Below are positions 18,522 to 27,640 of a stretch of 64,000 nucleotides of DNA, piece after piece (the first letter of the stretch is position 1; every line of letters begins with the position of its first letter). The stretch is from NCBI GenBank assembly GCA_963709655.1, contig CAVPXF010000024.1:45817-109816 (forward strand). The letters run 5' to 3'. A program made the translations under genes and the position numbers. Under the pieces are notes generated by a model that made no database searches, was not told the origin of the DNA, and saw only the letters and a list, made by a program, of their open reading frames with translations. The DNA comes from Roseiarcus sp963709655. GTDB lineage: Bacteria > Pseudomonadota > Alphaproteobacteria > Rhizobiales > Beijerinckiaceae.

Positions 18522-18954
18522 ATGGCCGTGAAAAACTTGGTTGCTGCGTCGGGCGCGCTCGCCCAAGCCGCAATCGGCAGCGAGATCACCGCTAGGCGGC
18601 CGATTGATCCGCCTGCTCGCCAACACCGCCAGGCCATCGAGGCGACTGACCTCGAGGAGCGCCTCCAGAGGCTGGAGGATGCTGCTGAAGCCAACGGGGG
18701 CGTATCCGAAGAACTCACTACAACTCCGGCTGGAGAAGCAGGAGCGAGCTACCAAGGCCCCGGGGCGCGCGCTGTATCTATTCGTCGGCTGCGACGGGGC
18801 GGACGAAGTTCAAGGGACGCTTGCGCGTTTCAGGACGGAACAGGTCGTCACGCCGGAGGACGAGGTCGTCATCATCAAGTGGCGGACGGCATCTTGGAAA
18901 ACGGGTACGTTGGCCCGCGTCTGGTCGGAAGTCCCGAGGTCCGCCGCTTTTTGA
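18522..18954 (+). pseudogene. Frameshifted small protein gene with coiled-coil and beta-rich halves
   Basis: The first ~70 residues read well in one frame and contain L-E-E-R-L-Q-R-L-E-D-A-A-E, a coiled-coil pattern. From about 18735 the protein-like sequence continues in the next frame (R-L-E-K-Q-E-R-A-T-K-A, then R-A-L-Y-L-F-V-G-C-D-G and E-V-V-I-I-K-W-R). One single-base change near 18725-18735 joins them into a protein of about 144 aa. Function unknown. It could be a real frameshift mutation or a sequencing error. Confidence 0.5.
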
Positions 18955-18987
18955 ACCTTTGCTCAGGCGCCAAGCGTTCGATTTTCA

Positions 18988-19371
18988 TCACTGACCGCCC
19001 CGCGGTGGATCGCCGTCGACCGCGAGCGCCTCCGCCTCCTCGCCGGTGAAGACCCGGCTGCGGGTGAGGAAGCGGACGCCTTCGGGGGCTTCCACCGAAA
19101 AGCCGGCGCCGCGACCGGGGACGACGTCGATGATGAGTTGCGTGTGTCGCCAGTACTCGAATTGCGCCGCCCCGATGTAAAAGGGGCAGCCGGCGATTTC
19201 GCCGATCCGCACATCTTGGCCGCCGACCTTGAACTCGCCGGCCGGGAAGCACATCGGGGCCGAGCCGTCGCAGCAGCCGCCCGACTGATGAAACATCAGC
19301 GGCCCGTGCTGGCCCTTGAGTTTGTCCACCATCGCCGCTGCGGCGTCGGTGATGAGCACGCGCTGAACCAT
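18988..19371 (-). CDS. DUF779 family protein linked to aldehyde dehydrogenase
   Basis: A 127-aa protein with the family's H-Q-S-G-G-C-C-D-G-S-A-P-M-C-F motif near residue 30. The Cys-rich motif suggests metal or redox chemistry, and DUF779 genes are commonly next to AldB/ExaC-type aldehyde dehydrogenases. It is the gene after the ALDH on the same strand, but a Rho-independent terminator structure lies in the gap, so it may be expressed at a lower level than the ALDH. The biochemical role is not established. Confidence 0.85.
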   Translation of the reverse strand: MVQRVLITDAAAAMVDKLKGQHGPLMFHQSGGCCDGSAPMCFPAGEFKVGGQDVRIGEIAGCPFYIGAAQFEYWRHTQLIIDVVPGRGAGFSVEAPEGVRFLTRSRVFTGEEAEALAVDGDPPRGGQ

Positions 19372-19384
19372 CGGCGTCGCCTCC

Positions 19385-19417
19385 GAAAAAAGGGCAGGCG
19401 GAGACTCGCCTCCGCCT
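19385..19417 (-). terminator. Intrinsic terminator/attenuator between ALDH and DUF779 genes
   Basis: Read on the minus strand, AGGCGGAG and CTCCGCCT form an 8-bp stem with a 6-nt loop (19396-19417), followed by GCCC and six T residues (to about 19385). It lies between the ALDH stop (19479) and the DUF779 start (19371). Confidence 0.75.
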
Positions 19418-19478
19418 GGTCGTGCGCGGCGTCGCACGGGAGGGTCGTCGACCCCGCCCTGCAGTCGCTCGGCCTCGC

Positions 19479-20999
<1,521 letters not shown>

Positions 21000-21070
21000 G
21001 AGGTTCCTCCCGTGAAGGACGCCGACGGTGGCGGCGCTGAGGGAGAGGATGGCCCGGGAATGCGGCTGAA

Positions 21071-21122
21071 GCATAGCGGGTATGCGCTGAGGTCGGCGAC
21101 GAACTGTCGCAGTTCTGCGACA
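21071..21122 (-). promoter_or_regulatory. Regulator/promoter element, copy 1 (upstream of aldehyde dehydrogenase)
   Basis: An 18-bp inverted repeat TGTCGCAGTTCTGCGACA (21105-21122), 19 bp, then GCATAGCGGGTATGC (21071-21085). The same architecture with the same 19-bp gap occurs at 43272, 46240 and 47554. On the minus strand the large inverted repeat comes first and the 15-bp element is nearer the ALDH start, so it reads as an activator site followed by a promoter or second operator. The functional assignment is inference. Confidence 0.75.
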
Positions 21123-21141
21123 CTTCTCTTCGACTTCGGCT

Positions 21142-22104
21142 TCAGCGATGCAAGCCGAGCTGTTTCATCCTGCGGTGCAGCGTGGCGCGCGACAGGTTGA
21201 GGTCCTTGGCCGCCTTCGAGACATTTCCTCCCGTACGCGCCAGAGCGCGCTGCAACACGGCCCGTTCGGCGGCGTCGATGTCGTCGGCTGCGGCATCGGC
21301 GCGGCCCATGATGTCTGCCGCAGGCCGTGGCCTTGCGAGCGTCTGCGCATTGACGCCAAGGGCCTGTCGGGCGGCGCGGGTCGCCCCAACGAGGAGGTCG
21401 TCCCGATCGACGGCCAGCAACGCCGGGCCGGAGCGATCGCCCGCCGCCGCAAGCAGGATCCGCGCACGCGGAAAGGCCAGGCGGAAATTCTCGGACTCGA
21501 TCCCGCGGGCGGCATCCGAGACGGCGGTCGCGATCAGCCTCGCGAAGCCCTCGGTCAGATTGGCGCGGCACGAGGAGAGGTCGAGCGCGGCGACGAGCTC
21601 GCCACGCTCGTCGTAGATCGGCGCTGTCGTGCACATGAGGAGCGCATTGCGGGAAAAGAAATGCTGCTCGCGATCGATCGTCACCGCGCGCTGCTCGAAA
21701 AGGCACGTTCCGATTCCGTTGGTGCCCTCGACCTTCTCGCTCCAGACCCCGCCGGTCCAGAGCCCCCAGCCCTCAAAGATCGGGTCGTCGCACGGCTCGC
21801 CTCGCCGCTCCACGACAACCCCCTCGCGGTCGGCAAGCAGAACGGAGCAGCCGACGCCGCCGACCGCGAGAAGCAGGCGATCGAGGCTCGGCTGGGCGAC
21901 CCGCAACAACGGACCCAGCCGTTCGCGCGCCGCCGCCACGTCCGCGGCAGGAAGGCGGACGGAGGGGGCGAGACTGGCCGGATCGAGCGCATGCAGTCGT
22001 CCCGAGCGGCGCCAGGACGCGGCAAGCGCCGAGTTTGCGGCGTCGCCGCCTTCGATCGCTTTGATGACCCGGTCCGCATGATGGGCGGAGGCCAGACGAC
22101 CCAT
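21142..22104 (-). CDS. GAF-domain / Fis-type HTH transcriptional regulator lacking an AAA+ domain
   Basis: A 320-aa protein resembling AcoR-type activators with the central sigma-54 AAA+ module absent. The GAF-like sensor covers roughly residues 70-190, with G-V-W-S-E-K-V-E-G-T-N-G-I-G-T and E-Q-H-F-F-S-R-N. The C-terminal HTH_8 is A-L-A-R-T-G-G-N-V-S-K-A-A-K-D-L then L-S-R-A-T-L-H-R-R-M. The start at 22104 has GGAGGAAAAG. It lies upstream of and in line with the ALDH gene, separated by the copy 1 element, which it probably binds. Without AAA+ it cannot open sigma-54 promoters itself. Confidence 0.85.
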   Translation of the reverse strand: MGRLASAHHADRVIKAIEGGDAANSALAASWRRSGRLHALDPASLAPSVRLPAADVAAARERLGPLLRVAQPSLDRLLLAVGGVGCSVLLADREGVVVERRGEPCDDPIFEGWGLWTGGVWSEKVEGTNGIGTCLFEQRAVTIDREQHFFSRNALLMCTTAPIYDERGELVAALDLSSCRANLTEGFARLIATAVSDAARGIESENFRLAFPRARILLAAAGDRSGPALLAVDRDDLLVGATRAARQALGVNAQTLARPRPAADIMGRADAAADDIDAAERAVLQRALARTGGNVSKAAKDLNLSRATLHRRMKQLGLHR

Positions 22105-22245
22105 CTTTTCCTCCCTCCTCACCCGGCGTTTGTCTAACGCAGCGCCTGACAGTACTATTGTGGTGCTTAGAATATATTCAGTACGTTACACTGGCGCGTC
22201 GTGGTCCGGCAAGGTACAAACGATCTTTCCCATGTCCAGCGGCAG

Positions 22246-22974
22246 TTAGGGCGCCAACGCCTCAATGTGCGCTTCGATCGATCGGACTTCTGCGGCGCTT
22301 TTGCTCTCGCGGGGCCGCCCGACCTGGATCTCGCCGATCGCCCGCGCCGGGCGGGAGGACAAGACGAATATGCGGTCGGCAAGCCGGATCGCTTCGCCGA
22401 CGTCGTGGGTGACGATGACCGTGGTGACCGAGCGCTCGGCGAGCAGCGCGGCAAGCTCGCGCTCGACCGCGAGCGCGAGCGGCCCATCGAGCGAAACGAA
22501 CGGCTCGTCGAGCAGCAGGAGCGAGGGGCGGACGGCGAAGGCGCGCGCGAGCGCCACTCGCCGAGCAAGGCCCAGCGACAGCTCGCCGGGGAAATGCGCG
22601 CGGTGGTCGGCGAGCCCGAGCGGCTTCAAGAGCGCTTCGATCTCGGCCGCGCCGATGTGGGGCGCAGCGAGGCGAATGTTGTCCTCGACGCTACGCCACG
22701 GGAGAAGCCGGGGCTCCTGAAAGACCATGGCGAGCGGTCCGGCTGGGCGTTCGACCGCGCCGTCGAATCGGTCGTCGAGGCCGGCGACGATCCGCAAGCA
22801 GGTCGACTTGCCACAGCCGGACGGTCCGATCAGCGCGCCGACTTCGCCGGCGTCGAGCCGGAAGGCGAGATTGGCGAGGATCTCGACCTCTTGCCCGGCT
22901 GCGTTCGCGACGCGCTTCCGCGCGATGCGGACGTCAAGCGGGCCGGGGCCGCCAGCGGGAGACATGGCGTTCAA
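22246..22974 (-). CDS. ABC transporter ATP-binding protein (NitT/TauT-like)
   Basis: A 242-aa ATPase with Walker A G-P-S-G-C-G-K-S-T, a Q-loop in V-F-Q-E-P-R-L-L-P-W, Walker B L-L-L-L-D-E-P-F-V-S-L-D and an H-loop in V-T-H-D. The signature is L-S-L-G-L rather than L-S-G-G-Q. It overlaps the end of the permease gene by 41 bp and is last in the seven-gene minus-strand operon. With the permease and binding protein upstream it forms a complete SsuABC-like importer of unknown substrate, attached to the PQQ-associated ABC genes. Confidence 0.86.
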   Translation of the reverse strand: MNAMSPAGGPGPLDVRIARKRVANAAGQEVEILANLAFRLDAGEVGALIGPSGCGKSTCLRIVAGLDDRFDGAVERPAGPLAMVFQEPRLLPWRSVEDNIRLAAPHIGAAEIEALLKPLGLADHRAHFPGELSLGLARRVALARAFAVRPSLLLLDEPFVSLDGPLALAVERELAALLAERSVTTVIVTHDVGEAIRLADRIFVLSSRPARAIGEIQVGRPRESKSAAEVRSIEAHIEALAP

Positions 22975-23674
22975 AGGGCTGAACCACGAGGGCTTCGACG
23001 ACCAGCATCACCGCCGTGAACGGCAAGGCGTAGGCGAGCAGCATTGCGACGTCGAAAAGCTGGAAGGCCTCGTTGATCTCGAAGCCGACGCCGTTCGGCC
23101 GGCCGATGAGCTCGACGACCAGCACGATCTTCCACACCAGCGACAGGCCGGAGCGGGTCGCGGCGGCGATGTAGGGCGCGAGCTGCGGCAGGACGATGTG
23201 GCGCAGGCGCTTCCACGGGCCGAAGGCGAAAACCCGCCCCATCTCGTCGAGGGCGGGATCGAGGGCGCGTGCGCCTTCTCGAATGGTCACGGTGGCGTTC
23301 GGCAGCTTGTTCAGCGCCACCGCGGCGATCGCCGCCGTCTCGTTGAGGCCCGCCCAGATGTAGAGCAGCACGATGATCACCAGCGCCGGCAGGTTGAGGA
23401 GCACCACGACCCACGGGTCGGCGAGACGGTCTATAAGCGCGCGCCGCCCCATCGCGTAGCCGAGCGCGGAGCCGAGCGCCATGGCGAGCGTGAAGGCCGC
23501 CAAAACGCGCGCCATCGTGATTCCCATCGCGGCGAAAAGCTCGCCCGAAGCGGCGGCCTTGGCCATCTCGGAGAAGACCGCGACGGGTCCGGGCAGACGG
23601 CGCGGGTCGCCGAAATGGGCCGCGACGATCCAGATCGCGAGAAGCGCGCCGAGCGAGAGGAGCCGCGCGGCCAA
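22934..23674 (-). CDS. ABC transporter permease (SsuC/TauC-like)
   Basis: A 246-aa membrane protein with about six hydrophobic segments. The EAA-type loop (E-M-G-R-V-F-A-F-G-P-W-K-R-L-R-H-I-V-L-P near residues 145-165) is typical of nitrate/sulfonate-type importers. It starts 3 bp after the stop of the binding-protein gene and overlaps the ATPase gene, so the three are tightly coupled. Substrate unknown. Confidence 0.88.
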   Translation of the reverse strand: MAARLLSLGALLAIWIVAAHFGDPRRLPGPVAVFSEMAKAAASGELFAAMGITMARVLAAFTLAMALGSALGYAMGRRALIDRLADPWVVVLLNLPALVIIVLLYIWAGLNETAAIAAVALNKLPNATVTIREGARALDPALDEMGRVFAFGPWKRLRHIVLPQLAPYIAAATRSGLSLVWKIVLVVELIGRPNGVGFEINEAFQLFDVAMLLAYALPFTAVMLVVEALVVQPFERHVSRWRPRPA

Positions 23675-23677
23675 GTC

Positions 23678-24649
23678 TCACCTTGCCGCGTTCGGGTCGA
23701 AGAACAGCGTCGTGTCGAGCGCCGTTGCGCCGCCGGTGAGGTCCGCCCCGCCGACGGCGACGATCGCGCGATAAAGCGCCTCGGCGTCCTTCGCCGCTTC
23801 GGCGACCGAGCGTTTCGGCACGCCCTCGGCGTAGCGCCTGCGGTAGGTGGCGAGCGCGGCGTCGTCGGTCAGATGCATAAGCGCCTTGATCGGCGTCCAC
23901 AGCGCAGGCTCGCTCGCCAGCGCCTCGCGCGCCTCGGCCGCGGCGGCGAGAAAGCGCCGGAGCGCGTCGCCGTGGCTTTTGGCGAATGCTTCGGTGAAGA
24001 CGTAGCCGGTCATCGCCACCGGGCCGCTCGCGCCGAGCGCCTTCTCGACATCGGCCATGTCGATCGCTCGGCGGAAGCCGCGCGCCTCGAGACCGACGCT
24101 GAAGGTCCAGAATTCGAGCGCGGCGTCGAGTTCCCCGCTCATGAGTTTCTCGGCGATCAGCGGCGGCGCCCCGTAGGCCGGGCGGGCGGCCTTGGCGAGA
24201 TCCTTCCCGTCCTTGCGTGCGGCGGCCTGGACCATCAGCCAGCTCTTGTCGAGCGGCCCGCCGGCGACGCCGAGCGAGCGGCCGGCGAGATCGGAGAGCG
24301 CGTGGACCGGCGAGTCCTTCGGCGTCATCACGGCGCCGAGCGCCGTCGAATAGGGCGTGAAGAACAGCTTGTCGCCGAGCGTGCGCTCGCGCGCGACCCA
24401 CAGCCAGTCCGAGACGATCAGGTCGGCCGCTCCGCCTTGAAGCGCGATCTTGCCGGAACCGGTGGTGGCGAGCTCGGTCGTCTCAATGTCGAGGTTTTCC
24501 GCCTTGTCGAGGCCGAGCGCCTTCATCGCCGCGATCTCCCAGGCGACCGTGCCGGTCTTCTGCACGGCGAGGCGGATCGTGTCGGCCGCCTCGGCGCACC
24601 CCGAGGCGAGGAGGGCCGTCGCCGCGAGGAGCGAGGCGACGACTTTCAT
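23678..24649 (-). CDS. ABC transporter substrate-binding protein (NrtA/SsuA/TauA-like)
   Basis: A 323-aa exported protein. Residues 1-22 form a signal peptide ending in L-L-A-S-G-C, which could be a lipobox. The mature part follows the SsuA/NrtA pattern: I-R-L-A-V-Q-K-T-G-T-V near the N-terminus, then a G-S-G-K-I-A-L-Q-G-G-A-A-D-L-I-V-S-D segment. The start at 24649 is set by the signal peptide. It follows the PQQ-associated permease by about 260 bp, filled by a repeat. Together with the next two genes it makes a separate importer whose association with PQQ genes suggests a role in alcohol or lanthanide metabolism. Confidence 0.83.
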   Translation of the reverse strand: MKVVASLLAATALLASGCAEAADTIRLAVQKTGTVAWEIAAMKALGLDKAENLDIETTELATTGSGKIALQGGAADLIVSDWLWVARERTLGDKLFFTPYSTALGAVMTPKDSPVHALSDLAGRSLGVAGGPLDKSWLMVQAAARKDGKDLAKAARPAYGAPPLIAEKLMSGELDAALEFWTFSVGLEARGFRRAIDMADVEKALGASGPVAMTGYVFTEAFAKSHGDALRRFLAAAAEAREALASEPALWTPIKALMHLTDDAALATYRRRYAEGVPKRSVAEAAKDAEALYRAIVAVGGADLTGGATALDTTLFFDPNAAR

Positions 24650-24683
24650 GCGCGCCGACCGAGTAAAGCCTCCCAGAAGCGGG

Positions 24684-24860
24684 CGACGCGCGCCCCCTCC
24701 CCCACCCGGGCCGCGCTTGCGCGCGCCCGGGCGCAAGCTCTTGTGGGGGAGGGCCGGGGCGGGGGGTCGCGCCGCCTTCTCAAGCGAAGAGTGGACTGAA
24801 GGCAAGCTTTGAAAGCATCGCGCGACCCCCCTCCTCAGACCTCCCCCACAGGGGGGGAGG
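24684..24860. repeat. GC-rich palindromic intergenic repeat
   Basis: Contains paired CTCCCCCAC / GTGGGGGAG arms and GGGGGTCGCG / CGCGACCCCC arms, and fills the gap between two ABC genes in an otherwise compact operon. Related C/G-rich palindromes occur at about 28834-28990 and 55480-55575. Confidence 0.6.
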
Positions 24861-24909
24861 AGATCGCCAGCGTGCATCGCCGTGCTCTTCAACAGATGGT
24901 CTCTCCCCT

Positions 24910-25746
24910 TCATCCGCCGCGCCGCATCAGCATGCCGCGCGACGGATCGTAGGCGACGACCGCCACGGCGAGGAACACGATCGTGCAGCCGAACACCACC
25001 GCGAACGCCACGGGATCGAACTTTCCCCAGAAGGCGAAGCGGATCAGTTCGACCGCATGGGTGAACGGGTTGAATGCGCAGACGGTGGCAAGCCAGGGGC
25101 TTCCCTCCTGCACCCGCCACAGCGGATAGAGCGCGGACGAAGCAAAGAACATCGGGAAGATCACGAAATTCATCACGCCGGCGAAATTCTCGAGCTGCTT
25201 GATCAGCGACGACAGCACCATGCCGAGCGCACCGAGCATCAGGCCCGACAGCACGAGCGCCGGCAGGATCGTGACGTAGCCCCACCACGACGGCGGCTCG
25301 ATCTCCCAGAAATAGGCGATCACCAGATAGGCGTAGACCTGAAGGATCGACACCGCAACGCCCGCCATGAGCTTCGACGTCAGCAGGAACCAGCGAGGCG
25401 CGGGGCTGACGAGCAGCATGCGCATCGAGCCCATCTCGCGGTCGTAGACCATCGACAGCGACGACTGCATGCCGTTGAACAGCTGGATCATCGCGATCAA
25501 GCCCGGCGTGATGTAGACGTCATAGAGGACGTAGGTCTCGTAGGGCGGAATGATCGAGATGCCGAGGGTCTGGCGGAAGCCGGCGGCGAAGATGAAGAGC
25601 CACACCAAGGGCCTGACCAGCGCCGAGACGAACCGTTCGCGCTGATGGAGAAAGCGCAGGCTCTCGCGCCAGACAATTCCGCGAAGGCAGACGAGATAGG
25701 CGGCGAGGCCGAACGGCCGGCGCGCGGTTTCCGCGACCGCGCTCAC
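24910..25746 (-). CDS. ABC-2 type permease of the PQQ-associated (Lut-like) transporter
   Basis: A 278-aa permease with six hydrophobic segments of the ABC2_membrane family. The conserved D-R-E-M-G-S-M-R-M-L-L-V-S-P segment near residue 105 is present, together with the P-x-x-F-x-S-x-x-x-Y-P-L motif near residue 205. The GTG start at 25746 overlaps the ATPase stop as GTGA. It matches the permease that accompanies PQQ-dependent alcohol catabolism clusters, comparable to LutF in lanthanide uptake. The direction of transport in this type is not obvious from sequence. Confidence 0.85.
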   Translation of the reverse strand: MSAVAETARRPFGLAAYLVCLRGIVWRESLRFLHQRERFVSALVRPLVWLFIFAAGFRQTLGISIIPPYETYVLYDVYITPGLIAMIQLFNGMQSSLSMVYDREMGSMRMLLVSPAPRWFLLTSKLMAGVAVSILQVYAYLVIAYFWEIEPPSWWGYVTILPALVLSGLMLGALGMVLSSLIKQLENFAGVMNFVIFPMFFASSALYPLWRVQEGSPWLATVCAFNPFTHAVELIRFAFWGKFDPVAFAVVFGCTIVFLAVAVVAYDPSRGMLMRRGG

Positions 25747-26522
25747 GCGTCCTCCTCGCCGGCCCCGCCGGTCAGCCGGCTGAAGGCCGTGCCAATCGAG
25801 TCTGCGCTCGCCGCCGCTATGATCGCGTCGGCGCGGTCGTTCGCCAGCACGCGGCCCTTGTGCAGCACGACGACCTGGTCGTCTGGGCGGATCTCGTCGA
25901 CGAGATGCGTGGTCCACAGCACGCCGACGCCGTCCTCGGCGACGAGGCGGCGGGTCAGCGCGAGAATATCGGCGCGCGCCTTGATGTCGAGCCCGGCGGT
26001 CGGCTCGTCGAGCAGCACGAGGCGAGGCCGGTGCAGCAGCGCGCGCGCGATCTCGACCCGCCGCGCCTGGCCGCCCGAAAGCTGGCGCACGCGGTCTTTC
26101 AGCCGGTCGGCGAGCCCCATCCGGCCGACGAGGTCGCGGGCGCGGGCGCGCGCCTCGCGCGGAGCGATACCCTGCAGCGCGCCCTGATAGAGCATGTTCT
26201 GCTCGACGCTGAGGTCGGCATCGAGCGTGCGGCTCTGGAACACGACGCCAAGCTCGGCGAGCGCCGCGCCGCTCTGGCGCGCGACGTCGTGGCCGAAGAT
26301 GCTGACCTCGCCACCTTGAGCGCCGTAGAGATGGGTGACGATGGAAAAGAGCGTGCTCTTGCCCGCGCCGTTGAGGCCGAGCAGCACCGCGAAGGTCGCG
26401 GGGAGAACCGAGAAACTCACGTCCTCGAGCGCCTTGCGCGCGCCATAGGCGTGCGAAACATGCTCGACAGAGAGCGCCGCCGGCGCGAGCGCCGCGTCCC
26501 GGAGGGGCGCATTGGCGTTCAT
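25743..26522 (-). CDS. ABC transporter ATP-binding protein of the PQQ-associated (Lut-like) transporter
   Basis: A 259-aa ATPase with Walker A G-L-N-G-A-G-K-S-T, Q-loop V-F-Q-S-R-T-L-D, canonical signature L-S-G-G-Q-A-R-R-V-E-I-A-R-A-L and Walker B L-V-L-L-D-E-P-T-A-G-L-D. The start at 26522 forms an ATGA overlap with the beta-propeller stop. It pairs with the ABC-2 permease downstream, and the gene order matches PQQ-dependent catabolism clusters. Confidence 0.88.
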   Translation of the reverse strand: MNANAPLRDAALAPAALSVEHVSHAYGARKALEDVSFSVLPATFAVLLGLNGAGKSTLFSIVTHLYGAQGGEVSIFGHDVARQSGAALAELGVVFQSRTLDADLSVEQNMLYQGALQGIAPREARARARDLVGRMGLADRLKDRVRQLSGGQARRVEIARALLHRPRLVLLDEPTAGLDIKARADILALTRRLVAEDGVGVLWTTHLVDEIRPDDQVVVLHKGRVLANDRADAIIAAASADSIGTAFSRLTGGAGEEDA

Positions 26523-27640
26523 CGCCTGGTGATCGCCACGCCCCACGGGTAGGACCCGACGGGGATCGACTTCAGCGCCTTCAGCGAGGGCACGTCGATG
26601 ACTGTGACGTCGTTGGTGACGCCGTTGGTGGTGTAAAGCTGCTTGTCGTCCGGGGTTAGCGCAAGGTGCCAGACGCGCTGCCCGACCAGGATGTATTTGA
26701 GGACTCGCTTGGTCGCGGCGTCGATCGCCGCGACCCGGTTGGCCGGCCCCAATGCGACGAATCCGAGCTTGCCGTCGCTGGTGAAGCGAATGCCGACCGG
26801 CTGGATCGCCTCCGGGCGCAGGCCCGGCACGTCGAAGGCGATCGTCTGGACCACGGTCTTCTTCACCGGATCGATCACCGTGACCTTGCCGCCCACTTCC
26901 GAGCTGACCCAGACCTCCGAGCCGTCCGGCTTGAATTCGGCGAAGCGCGGGCGGGACGGGACAAGGATATTGGCGACCGACTTGTCGCCAGGCCAGTCGA
27001 TGAAATGGGCCATGCTGGTCGTCTCGGAGGTGACGACCACCGTCTTGCCGTCCGGGCTCACCGCGACGCCCTCCGGCTCGACGCCGACCGGCGTCTCGCT
27101 GATCGCCTTGCGCGAGGCGACGTCGATTGCGGTCAGGAGCGCATCGTTCTCGTTGGCGACGAACAAGGTCGCGCCGTCCGGGCTCAGACGGAGCTGCTCC
27201 GGGTCCGGGCCGGACGGCAGCTCGCCGATGATCTGAAGCGTCTTGGTGTCGAGGATCTGGATCGTGTCGTCGTCGCCGAGGCAGACAAACAGGAAGGCGT
27301 CGCCCTTGGAGAGCGCCAGTCCGCGCGGACGCTGGCCAACCTTGACGGTCTTCGTCGTCTCCATCGTCGCCGTGTCGATGATCGAGACCGAATTGCCCTT
27401 CTCGTTGGTGACGTAGGCGGTATTCGCGTGCGCCGGCGCGGCGGCGACGAGCGTGAGGGCGAGCGCGCCGGCGAGCCTCAGACCACTGCCGTCATTGCGA
27501 GCGACCCCCGGGTCGAAGAGCCCGGGGGGAAGCAATCCAGGGGCTGCAGGGCGCCCTACGCTCCTCTGGATTGCTTCGTCCCCCCGGATCGCAGTCCGGA
27601 GGTCCTCGCAATGACGGGAACGCTCTAGTTGAGCTTGCAT
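26519..27640 (-). CDS. PQQ-associated YVTN beta-propeller protein, exported
   Basis: The mature part (~330 aa) is built of repeats of the type T-A-Y-V-T-N-E-K-G-N-S-V-S-I-I-D and L-R-L-S-P-D-G-A-T-L-F-V-A-N. It belongs to the periplasmic seven-bladed YVTN family found beside PQQ alcohol dehydrogenases and lanthanide-transport genes. The signal peptide core is L-A-G-A-L-A-L-T-L-V-A-A-A-P-A-H-A. The best ribosome-binding site (GGAG, 5 bp before the ATG at 27640) puts about 50 extra residues before the signal peptide, and these are encoded by a palindromic repeat inserted in the 5' end. The gene overlaps the upstream binding-protein stop by 16 bp. Confidence 0.8.
   Translation of the reverse strand: MQAQLERSRHCEDLRTAIRGDEAIQRSVGRPAAPGLLPPGLFDPGVARNDGSGLRLAGALALTLVAAAPAHANTAYVTNEKGNSVSIIDTATMETTKTVKVGQRPRGLALSKGDAFLFVCLGDDDTIQILDTKTLQIIGELPSGPDPEQLRLSPDGATLFVANENDALLTAIDVASRKAISETPVGVEPEGVAVSPDGKTVVVTSETTSMAHFIDWPGDKSVANILVPSRPRFAEFKPDGSEVWVSSEVGGKVTVIDPVKKTVVQTIAFDVPGLRPEAIQPVGIRFTSDGKLGFVALGPANRVAAIDAATKRVLKYILVGQRVWHLALTPDDKQLYTTNGVTNDVTVIDVPSLKALKSIPVGSYPWGVAITRR
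27490..27616. repeat. Long interspersed palindrome (REP/BIME-like) inside the 5' end of the propeller gene
   Basis: Outer arms CGTCATTGCGAG and CTCGCAATGACG and inner arms GAAGCAATCCAG and CTGGATTGCTTC make a ~127-bp near-perfect hairpin. This is a palindrome type commonly scattered through alphaproteobacterial genomes. Here it lies in the coding frame between the likely start codon and the signal peptide. Confidence 0.8.

Noticed and set aside
22246..24649. Nitrate or taurine uptake system as a firm assignment
   Set aside because: The family resemblance is real but covers many substrates, and no nitrate or taurine metabolism genes are nearby.
24684..24860. A gene between the two ABC systems
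   Set aside because: The frames there are Pro/Arg/Gly-rich products of palindromic repeats and lack ribosome-binding sites.
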